Assembly: GCA_922989275.2 (NCBI GenBank)
Contig: OV277864.1
Coordinates: 19,913,550-19,977,549 of the forward strand
Source of the DNA: Gari tellinella
Lineage: Eukaryota > Mollusca > Bivalvia > Cardiida > Psammobiidae
Direction: 5' to 3'
Length of the DNA: 64,000 nt
The notes under the pieces are model-generated. The model worked only from the letters and a program-made list of their open reading frames with translations, was not told the DNA's origin and made no database searches. Position 1 is the first letter of the stretch; every line of letters starts with the position of its first letter. A program made the translations under genes and the position numbers. This document shows positions 55,746-64,000 of this stretch, in pieces.

Positions 55746-57412
55746 TTAGCTCACCTGGTACGTAGTGTCAATGTGAGCTATTTTGACCGTCCTGTGTCCT
55801 TCGTCTGTCGTTGTTCGTCGTTCGTCGTTCGTTCATCGTCAACAACTTCTTTAAACGACATCTTCTCCAAAACTACTGGATGTATTTTTACCAAACTTGG
55901 CCTGAATGATCCTTTTTCAAAGTTGTTGAAACATTTCCGGTCCGTTGCATATCTAGGTCACAGGAGCTAAAATTAGATCGTTTCAATGAAAACATCAAAA
56001 ATCTTCTTGTCATAAACCACAAGGGCCAGTGCTTAGATATTTGGAACATGGCATCATCTATAGGTCCTCTACCAAGATTGTTCAAAGTTTGCCCCTGGGA
56101 TTAAAATTGGCCCCGCAACGGGGGTCACCATTTTACATAGAGTTATATAGTGCAATCTTCAATCATCTTCTTCTCTGAAACTTATATGGCCAGAGCTTTG
56201 ATATTAGGCATGATAACACATCTAGAGGCTCTTTACCAATATTGTTAAAATGGATTTGGTCCGTTGCATATCTAGGTCACAGGAGCTAAAAATAATTTTT
56301 TTTCAGTGAAAACTTAAAAATCTTCTTATCAAATACCACAATGACCAGAGCTTAGATATTTGGCACATGGTATCATATATACTATATACTAGGTCCTCTA
56401 TCAAGATTATTCAAATTTTACCCAAGGGATCAAAATTGGCCCCGCCCCAGGAGTCACCGTTTTACAAAAAGTTATATAGTGAAATCTTAAATCGTCTTCT
56501 TCTCTGAAACTAATGTTGCCAGAGCTTTGATATTTGGCATGGTGACACTTCTAGAGGCCCTTTACCAATGTTGTTGAAACAGTTCCAGTGCGTTTTAAAA
56601 TTCGGTCACATGTAAAAATTGATTTTTTCAATTAACTCATTGAGCCCTAGTGACGCATATATGCGTCTTTTACCAAATGTATACCTATGAAGAGTACTCT
56701 TGTCCTATGCAAACAGTGAAGTCCCTGATCAGAGGGCTCCTGCAGGAGCCCTCTGATCAGGGACTTCACTGTTTGGCATTTTGAAATTGATTACAAAAAA
56801 CCAACCCTAAATAGTCTAAAATGGACCAGCCTTTAGTGCAAACTGGAATTTTCCATTAGAAGTTCCAGGGGATAATGAGTTAACATTTAAAAAATCTTCT
56901 TTTCTGACACCACAGTACCCTGAGCTTAGCTTAGATATTTGGCACAACGCATCATCTACAGGTCCTCCGTAAAGATTGTTCAAATTATGTTCATGGGATT
57001 GAAAAATGACCCCACCCTGGGGGTCACAGTTTTACATAGAGTTGTATAGTTATATCTTCAAACATCTTTTCTCTGAAATTAATATGCTCAGAGTTTTAAT
57101 ATTTGGCATGGTGACGCTTCTTGTGGTCCTTTACCAATGTTGTTGAAATGATTCTGACCAGCTGCATATCTGGGTCACATTAGCTAAAAATAGATTTGTT
57201 TGCAATGACAAGTCTTACTGTTTGAAACCATGTACAAAGTCATGAGCTTAGATATTTGTCAGAACACTTCATTTGCGTGTTAATCAGCAAGATGTTTGAA
57301 ATTATGTCATTGCGAGAAAATGATCCCATCCCAGGGCTCATGTGCCCCTTGTATGGGTTTTCCCTGGTGAGCGATATTTAGGCCCGCATGAGCCTCTTGT
57401 TGTTTTCGTGGC
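55746..57412. repeat. Mollusc-type array-like dispersed repeat
   Basis: Starts TTAGCTCACCTGG and ends CCTGGTGAGCGATATTTAGG, short inverted termini. Within, units of about 300 bases recur (CAGAGCTTTGATATTTGGCA, CCAATGTTGTTGAAA, GATCAAAATTGGCCCC). A TT-3 element sits at 56637-56879. Not coding. Confidence 0.75.
56637..56879 (+). mobile_element. TT-3 element nested in the array repeat
   Basis: TTAA at 56633-56636 and 56880-56883; ends CTCATTGAGCCC and GGGGATAATGAG. The palindrome is perfect around GGGCTCCTGCAGGAGCCC. Confidence 0.85.
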
Positions 57413-57820
57413 AGCGAAAACTATACCTTTTAAACGAGAACGTCCATACAGTTTTTACAAAAATGTATAATTGTCCAATAACAAATTGCACTGTTGAATT
57501 GCGATCCATTGTCAAGCGTGTTAAACTGGGTATAACCCGATCACAGTAATTACTTTGACATATGTACTGAGCTGAGTCACAAGGAAACAAGTCTAAATTA
57601 CAAGTGGTTCAGAATATGATAATGGTTCAGTAATAAAATTGAGTTGAGTTGAGTTTAGTTGAGAATACTTTCAACAGTGTGGATAGCAATCGTCGACCAG
57701 GTAGATCGATTACATGTACACACAATGTTTTAACGACATTACATACATGTAAGCTCAAGAACATGAAACTTTGAAAAATTTCAAAGAACACAGTGTATAC
57801 AGATAGTAATTATCGACCAG

Positions 57821-58047
57821 GGGCCTGTTTTACTAAACAGCTTGCGCAAAACTTTTGCGTAAGTCAAAATCGTTTAACTCTTATTTTTCGATCATAAACG
57901 TTTGCAAACAACAAAGACGCGCTAAAAGCGCGTTCTCTGATCTGGCTATTTGCTGTTTGTAGCAAGTGATAATAAAAAATATATATTAAAATTTAAAATT
58001 TTGACTTACACAAAAATGTTGCGTAAGTAGTTTAGTAAAACGGGCCC
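57821..58047. mobile_element. H3 element with CAG duplication and core-P-like centre
   Basis: GGGCCTGTTTTACTAAAC and TTTAGTAAAACGGGCCC ends, CAG at 57818-57820 and 58048-58050. The centre GCAAACAACAAAGACGCGC to TCTGATCTGG looks like a variant of core P. Confidence 0.7.
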
Positions 58048-58355
58048 CAGGTTATTTACACACAATGCTTAAACGACACTACATTAGATCACAAACAATT
58101 CAAAATTGCGACATACTTGTGAAATCTTTAAAATTCTTTTAAGTAAACAGAGTAGTCCCTGTTGAGAGCTCCTAAAAGAACTGTCTTTTCTGGGTCCACT
58201 ATGTTTGCAATGGTTTAAACATACTGATTGGTTTGTTTATTTGATACCATATATGTAATCCACATATAATAAAGTCGTTATTATAATTATTATTATTATT
58301 ATTTTATTTTTTTTATTTTTTAAAAACAGGTCAAAAACAAGCAAATTTACATGTA

Positions 58356-58601
58356 CAGTGAATAATCTGTTATTCTTTCCCGTTTAAACGCAAACGTACG
58401 CAAACGCAAAACACTAAAACGTAGAAAAGAACAACTTTTGGACAATTCTGATAATTCTTGTTTATCTTGGTGGCAAACAGTTTGGAGCCTGATCAGACGC
58501 CGGGTTACCCGGCGTCTGATCTGGCTCCAAACTGTTTGCACTGCAAATAATAGTTTTAGCGTAAACGCGTTTATTGGGAAAGAATAACACATTCTCCACT
58601 G
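58356..58601 (-). mobile_element. TA-1 hairpin element
   Basis: CAGTGAATAATCTG and CTCCACTG, TA flanks inside ACATGTA on both sides. Core P is close to perfect. Confidence 0.85.
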
Positions 58602-59968
58602 TACATGTAAGAGGTCTACTCGATGGGAGCCGAAGCTTCGCTAGTTTCTGTATTCTTATCACTTTATATAAGCGTTATATTAGGAAGCTACGTCAGCAGT
58701 TATATCCAACAAGCTTATTATATAAGCTACCTTTTAATCAAGTTTATAAGAAAATAAATAAGATTGGTCACGGTTTTCAGATATCGGGAATATCTAACGA
58801 TATTAATACATGCGGAGGACATTTATTCTCATCGCTGTCGTGAAGACAAGTAAGGTGGAAAATATTTGTCGAATTTCTTTGTTTTTTTTCCATTAAAAAA
58901 CGTAAGATAAGATAGAAATAAGAGATTGTTAATATTATCATCCATAAAACGTATCTGCAGGCAAAAAGAAATGCGTTAATATATAGTGTAAATGATTCAT
59001 GTACCTCTAGCAAACCCTCACAGGACTCGCTCGGGGTACATGTATGTGACAGTATCGCTAAATTCAAAGTCACCTTTTTTAGCGGAGTTGTATGGTTTCT
59101 ATTTAGACCTATCATTTGCAAATTCTCAACCAATGATAACTGGTCAGATATCTAGGTTGAAAGTCACATCTTGAAACTGAATGGGCTGATTTGATATGGA
59201 GACAGACTGATCTATTGTACAAGTGTTACTGGAGGGAGATGAATTGTTACAGTAGTGCAACATTATAGATACAGTCTGCAAGTGCTATGACGGCATATGT
59301 TCTACTTTTAGATATATGACATCTTTGTTCTAAGAAGCTCCATTCATAAATGAAGAGTGAACGAACAGTAGATTTATGCAATAATCTATTCTATGAGTAG
59401 CAGAATACGGTTTAAACTATTGTTTGGTAATTTTGAAGAGGATAGATGTTTAGTAGTTATATTTTACATGAAAGTTACATGTAATTAGATGTGATTTTTT
59501 AGTGCAAAATTAAAGACACCATCTACAATTGCTGGGACAGCATGTTTCTAATTATAGATATGACATCATTTTTTAAAGACACTTCGAGAACGAAGAGTGA
59601 TTAAACAGTAGATTTAAGTAAATATCCATGTGCAGCAGGATACGGTTTAAATTAGTGATTGGTAATTCTGTAATGGATGGATTTTAGTAGCTATATTTTA
59701 CATGAATGTTACTGCAATTGAATGTTTTACTTTTTAATCCAAGGTATTACAATTCTTTGAAACCCTCAATTTTATACATGTTCCACACCCATCTACAGCA
59801 TAACTTCCAAAACGCTCTCCGCTGAATATCTTCTTTAAAGATATTTCTTGTTTAATTAGAAATTGGAATTTTTATTTCAAATCTCAGGCGTGATTGAGTT
59901 ATAATAAATATCGGGTTAGTGTATTAGTTCCTAAATGTGTTACCATATAATATTCATTTTACTCACAG
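58602..59968. other. Presumed last intron, 3' part
   Basis: AT-rich. Two related blocks (59330-59480 and 59570-59710, each with GAAGAGTGA, ACAGTAGATTTA and TAGTAGCTATATTTTACATG-like text) suggest an old tandem duplication. No exon recognised. Confidence 0.45.
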
Positions 59969-60465
59969 GCAAAAAGGTTGCAAGTTTTGGAGATGGCCCA
60001 GGTCGCTATAAGCAGTTGCTCCTGGAGACTGGAAACGTTGTGAGTTATGACGCATTTGATGGTGCCCCGTTCTGCGACACTACGAGCGAAGGACGCGTTA
60101 AGTTTTTAGACCTTACCTTGTCACAATTCGGATTACCTTTGTTTGATTGGGTGATGAGTTTAGAGGTGGCCGAACACATTCCCGCTAAATTTGAAAGCAT
60201 TTATATAGACAACATCGTCCGACATGCCCGAGAGGGAGTGGTTATCAGTTGGGCGGTGCCAGGACAAGGTGGTTATTCTCACGTGAATAACCGAGACTTT
60301 GAATACGTGAAGACCATGATGGACAAGTTAGGGTTTGATCACGACAAAGAATCGTCTGAAACATTGAGGAAGGCCGCTACTCTGCCGTGGCTTCAAAAGA
60401 ATACAAACGTATTTAGAAGACGAGATACTAATAAAATAGATCACGATAGTGCCTTCTTCACGTGA
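59969..60465 (+). CDS. Terminal exon, class I SAM-dependent methyltransferase
   Basis: About 165 residues after the acceptor CTCACAG/GC, entering in phase 1 and ending at TGA 60463-60465. VASFGDGPGRYKQLL is the glycine-rich SAM-binding motif I. An acidic strand-2 region follows (VVSYDAFDG), then FDWVMSLEVAEHIP, the motif IV pattern with the EHIP signature seen in many small-molecule methyltransferases. IVRHAREGVVISWAVPGQGG and YVKTMMDKLGF continue the fold, and LPWLQKNTNVFRRRD closes it. The substrate cannot be told. Joined to 48636-48898 through a split Gly codon; with 20795-21040 it might be membrane-anchored and luminal. TA-1 elements start 45 bases after the stop. No frameshift or internal stop is seen in this exon. 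Confidence 0.85.
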
Positions 60466-60509
60466 GCACAAACGTTATGATGACGATTTGTTCTTGACAT
60501 TGTGATGTA

Positions 60510-60755
60510 CAGTGGAGAATATGTTATTCTTTCCCGTTTAAACGCAAACGTACGCAAACGCAAAGCGCTAAAACGTAGAAAAGAACAACTTTTGGACAAT
60601 TCTGATATTTCATGTTTATCTTGGTGGCAAACAGTTTGGAGCCTGATCAGACGCCGGGTAACCCGGCGTCTGATCTGGCTCCAAATTGTTTGCACTGCAA
60701 ATAATAGTTTTAGCGTAAACGCGTTTATTGGGAAAGAATAACACATTCTCCACTG
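60510..60755 (-). mobile_element. TA-1 hairpin element
   Basis: TA at 60508-60509 and 60756-60757, ends CAGTGGAGAATATG and CTCCACTG; core-P centre is GGGTAACCC. Lies in the probable 3' UTR of the methyltransferase gene. Confidence 0.85.
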
Positions 60756-60760
60756 TAGTA

Positions 60761-61034
60761 CAGTGAATATGTTATTCTTTCCCGTTTAAACGAAAGGAAA
60801 CACAAGAGCAATGTAAAAACATGTAGTAGAACGATATGTTATTGAAAAAAATGATGATTTATTAAAATCTAGGAGGCAATTATTTGGAGATTGATCAGAC
60901 GCCTAGTAAATTGGTGACTGATCCAGCTCCAAATTACACGGCGTCTGATCAACTACAAACTGTCTGAAATTGAGACGATTGTAATGAATTAGAATAAATG
61001 TATATACTGGGAAAGAATAGGGTATTTTGTCCTG
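60761..61034 (-). mobile_element. Diverged TA-1 element, adjacent copy
   Basis: Begins CAGTGAATATGTTATTC three bases after the neighbouring copy's TA and ends TTTTGTCCTG before TA. The core is rearranged: CAGACGCCTAG and two partial right arms. AATAAA occurs at 60993. Confidence 0.65.
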
Positions 61035-61062
61035 TAGTGCGTCACTGACAATTTTGATTTAA

Positions 61063-61262
61063 CCCCTTCACTGCCTTACACCGAGTACAGTTGTTATTTG
61101 CATCAATTTGGATACTGTTTAGACTCCGCGTTCCTCGGCGTCTGAACAGAAACTGTTCGACACTTATTTCGACATTTCTAAGTCAAAATGCCTAAAATTT
61201 ATATTTGATAAACGACAGACGACAATTGTATAAAAACTGATTACGTCATGGCGGTGAAGGGG
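61063..61262 (+). mobile_element. TT-1 element with decayed core P
   Basis: TTAA at 61059-61062, TTAG at 61263-61266; ends CCCCTTCACTGCC and GGCGGTGAAGGGG. The core has lost part of its right arm. Confidence 0.8.
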
Positions 61263-61444
61263 TTAGAAATAACACCAAATCTAGTCCTTTTCCACAAGTC
61301 TTCCAAACATGATATGCAAAATAAACTGTGTAAAGTAATACAGCAGATAGGGCAATGGTAAATGGATGCCAAGCACCTACAAAAACACATAGAAACTAAG
61401 ATATTAGATTTGACAAAATATTTATGTAAGAGATTACAATTTAA

Positions 61445-61685
61445 CCCTTTCACTCTTAATGACGCTAAAACGCGCGTTTGCAAACAGTTTGGATCCTGAT
61501 CAGACGCCGCGTAAGGCGGCGTCTGATCAGAATCCAAACTGTTTGACACTCGTTTTAAAATTGTCTTAAGTCATACTGTCTTATTTTTTAACTTTGAAAC
61601 AACATTGCAGACAACAAAATAGATACAGACGACAATGAAACGGTGAAGGGATAAACATCTCAAAAAAGTTTTGGAAGTGAAAGGG
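61445..61685 (+). mobile_element. TT-2 element with core P
   Basis: TTAA at 61441-61444 and 61686-61689; ends CCCTTTCACTC and GAAGTGAAAGGG. Core P is centred on CGCGTAAGGCG. Confidence 0.85.
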
Positions 61686-61812
61686 TTAAAGAAAAATATC
61701 GAATCCGTGCGGAGAAGGCAAAACAATTAAGACTATGTTGTAAGATAGTACCGGCGCTTTAAACCCCACGACCACCGAGGAGTCTTAATATGACAGCCTA
61801 TTTCATGTTTAA

Positions 61813-62062
61813 ACCATTATTAATCCCTGAAACTTCCAAATGACGATTCCAGTTTGCAATACAGGCTGGTCCATTATAGACAATTTTTGGTTTGTTTTTT
61901 GTAATAAATTGCTAAATGACAACAGTGGAGTCCCTGGTCAGAGGGCTCTTACAGGAGCCCTCTGATCAGGGACTTCGCTGTTTGCATAGGACATGTGTAC
62001 TCTTCATTCAAAGGTACACCTTTGGTGAAGGACGCATATATGCGTCACTAGGGCTCAATGAG
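61813..62062 (-). mobile_element. TT-3 element
   Basis: TTAA at 61809-61812 and 62063-62066; right end GGGCTCAATGAG. The palindrome CAGAGGGCTCTTACAGGAGC is nearly intact. Confidence 0.8.
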
Positions 62063-62390
62063 TTAATTGTATTGTATGTTCAGCGAAGTTTAGAATAACG
62101 AATCTACTCCGTCTCTGGCCGGGGTAGATCAAGTGCTGGAAAAAGTCTTAAAGACATCTCCTGACGACCTTTCGATCATAACGCATTGCCAGACGATTTC
62201 CTTGAAAAAAGCATGGGTCTTGTGGACATGTACATGTAGGTAGCAAAGAACCACTGGAGCTTCTCATGTGAGACCCGACCTTTATATTTGATAGTTTGGT
62301 TAGATGATGTTTTATGTTTTATACAAATTTTCTTTTATTTGAGTAGATCTATTTTCTCTTTTGTTTCGCAAATACACAATTTGGTTTTCA

Positions 62391-62466
62391 ATGCTTTAAG
62401 GCAGATTGAAAGTAAAGCAGAATGCGCATAAATGTGCATTCTGCTTTACTTTCAGCCTGCTTTAAG
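62391..62466 (+). repeat. Core-Q palindrome
   Basis: TGCTTTAAGGCAGATTGAAA facing TTTCAGCCTGCTTTAAG; centre TGCGCATAAATGTGCA. The TT-4 flank CCGTCTGC follows. Outer ends not found. Confidence 0.75.
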
Positions 62467-62539
62467 TGACCGTCTGCACTGAAATAGCAAGATGTTTACG
62501 GTGTTTTATTTTTGAATGAATATATTGAAACTAGTTTCC

Positions 62540-62765
62540 TCACTGGAATAAAGTAAAGGCGTAAAACGTAGAACCATGGAGTTATAGTTTTAAGAAATCC
62601 TAACGCAAATGAGAGAAATATATTTGAGTGGCAAACAGTTTGGAGCCTGACTAGACCACGGGTGCCAAGACCCAGTATCTGATCAGGCTCCAGACTGTTT
62701 ATAACTGACATTAGGCTTTACGGCGCACAAAAACGTCTTTATTGGGAAATTGAGTATTGTCTAAA
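62540..62765 (-). mobile_element. Decayed TA-1 element
   Basis: TCACTGGAATAAAG and GTCTTTATTGGGAAATTGAG are the remains of the ends. Core P at 62632-62703 has a diverged centre (CACGGGTGCCAAGACCC). Confidence 0.6.
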
Positions 62766-63116
62766 TTAAATGAAGACCTAGAGAAATTCAGAACGTTACG
62801 GTATATTTCTACTATTGCCCATAGTTTATGTTATTTTGTGTTTTATGTTGCAGAAGGCATACATGTCCATCAGCATTATAAGTATAGTACATATATAAAA
62901 GAGTAATGACGGGCAGTCATTCTAACTGAAAGAACTTGTCTTGTTTGTGGATTGTGTTGTCGTTTAACACGTGGTTCATCCAAACTGTTTGAATACGTCA
63001 GTAAATCCGACAAAGGCAGTAAATGGTTTGCACGTAAAAGCACTGTATTTGTTCCACAGTCATGAATTAGTTCAAGGCTAATTGATAACCCGTATTTACA
63101 TATCATTTACTACGTA

Positions 63117-63306
63117 CAGTCACCCCGCGATAGCGCTCGCTTCAATCGAATAAGTCCCAGATTTTGCATTTGAAATTCAATACATCGCTTGTACGCTTCA
63201 GTAAAACATAACCGTATTTCAAAGTTAAAACGTGGCTTAGCCACGTTTTAACTTCGAAATACAGTTATGTTTGACTAAAGCGAACCAAGTTATCGCGGTT
63301 GGACTG
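63117..63306. mobile_element. 190-bp element with GTGGCTTAGCCAC centre
   Basis: CAGTCACCCCGCGATAGCG after TA and TATCGCGGTTGGACTG before CA. Centre palindrome about 63210-63272 (AAACATAACCGTATTTC arms). Another TA-type family, related to 13150-13330. Confidence 0.65.
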
Positions 63307-63590
63307 CATTTACAAAAGGGCACCGTGTAATTTATTAATTATGTCCTGACCAGCTTATCAATTCGAATGCGCAATACTGCTCTATCGCGTTATCCAGACC
63401 AACTAACTCACAACACAATAGATACGCCATTTTACGCATTTACTATATTCCTCCGCTGAAGGAAACAATTCCACGCTATACAGTCATGAATATGCACCAT
63501 ACGAAATATTTTATATCCCTAGCATATTCTCGCTAAAAGCAGGCTGGAAGTAAAACAGAATGTAACTTAATTAACCTTCTTTATGTGGTA

Positions 63591-63900
63591 CAGTGTTCGC
63601 TCCCTACAACAGCCCTCACAACAACGGCCCCTCCTAACAACGACCATTGTCGCAGTTCCCTAAACAAGACAATTATGTCTAACGATTTTGCTGCTGCAAT
63701 TTCGTCTGCATAAAATTGTCGACTGCTGATTTTCTCAAATTTACATATAAGTATTTTTGTTAGAATAAAAACATTATGACGAGTGACAAAAAAAAGTTGT
63801 TTGCAAATGTAAATATATTTCCCTCCCTATAACGACTCTATCCGAACAACGTACACATATTTTGTGTCTCATTGGGTGTCGTTGTAGAGAGGGAGCGCTA
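63591..63900 (+). mobile_element. TA-3 element without core palindrome
   Basis: CAGTGTTCGCTCCCTACAAC after TA; right end GAGAGAGGGAGCGCTA lacks the TA. The interior has TT-1-like sequence (CGTCTGCATAAAATTGTCG, TATGACGAGTGACAAA) but not the hairpin. Confidence 0.7.
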
Positions 63901-64000
63901 TCATTTGTCTTTTAAAGACAGGTAGTAGCTTTGACTCATACACCGTCAAATTTATCGTCTGCTTTAACCCTTTTGCCGCCAAAATATCGTTTGTACTATT

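Noticed and set aside
20163..60755. A recurring open frame of about 80 codons beginning MCYSFPINAFTLKL in several places, as if a gene family
   Set aside because: Every instance is TA-1 hairpin DNA read through its terminal and core repeats; it is open on both strands because the element is palindromic.
661..62703. CRISPR-like array from repeated 60-70-base palindromes
   Set aside because: Copies are dispersed, oriented both ways, lie within elements with target duplications, and there are no regular spacers or cas genes; the DNA is eukaryotic.

Overview
The window looks like AT-rich, intron- and transposon-dominated DNA from a marine invertebrate, most probably a mollusc. The grounds are two tRNA-derived SINEs of a type I associate with bivalves, a LINE tail, an LTR retroelement, hundreds of bases of short tandem repeats, and exons bounded by GT/AG sites. 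There is no prokaryotic gene organisation. Most short open frames are read-throughs of repeated hairpin elements, not genes.

Host coding sequence is sparse. A signal-anchor first exon (20795-21040) and two downstream exons (about 48636-48898 and 59969-60465) probably belong to one plus-strand gene of about 40 kb. Its C-terminal exons encode a class I SAM-dependent methyltransferase fold. The last intron holds a complete LTR retrotransposon (49648-54337) with identical 287-bp LTRs. It encodes Gag with an N-terminal helix-hairpin-helix and a zinc knuckle, then a -1 frame with a retropepsin-like domain, and no reverse transcriptase or integrase. A decayed LINE 3' end lies at 10787-12082.

The rest is a dense mosaic of short non-autonomous palindromic elements. 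I name them by target site. TA families (Tc1/mariner-like CAGT...ACTG ends): TA-1 (ends CAGTGGAGAA), TA-2 (CAGTAAAACCTCTC), TA-3 (CAGTGCTCCCTCTC), TA-4 (one 1.38-kb element). TTAA families (piggyBac-like): TT-1 and TT-2 (ends CCCCTTCAC and CCCTTTC), TT-3 (CTCATTGAGCCC), TT-4 (CCCATTACCCC), TT-5 (CCCATTTTATG). Others: G6 (CAGGGCTGCCAT, 6-bp duplication), H3 (GGGCCCGTTTCAT, 3-bp CWG duplication), AT-2 (CpG-rich, AT flanks) and a 9-bp-duplication element at 14188-14650. Nested copies supply empty-site proof for several of these targets.

Two patterns stand out. First, two palindromic cores recur inside families with unrelated ends and target sites. Core P is built on GCAAACAGT...CTGATCAGA and its inverse; core Q is built on TTAAAGCAGGCTGAAAG and its inverse. 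This suggests that hairpin modules have been swapped between transposon ends. Second, a separate set of long palindromes (7.5, 8.5, 17.6, 18.98, 38.3, 42.9 kb) has CGAG facing CGAG across the stem and, in most, a GNA-type loop. These are features of unusually stable single-stranded DNA hairpins.

Layout: 0-10 kb hairpin elements, a 1.06-kb nested palindrome and a tRNA-box composite; 10-20 kb LINE, TA/TTAA elements and palindromes; 20-33 kb first exon, hairpin elements, an L-repeat copy and two kb-scale terminal-inverted-repeat elements; 33-46 kb CpG-rich pair, tandem arrays, SINEs and a 1.6-kb satellite-bearing element; 48-60.5 kb methyltransferase exons around the LTR element and an array-like mollusc repeat; 60.5-64 kb more hairpin elements.
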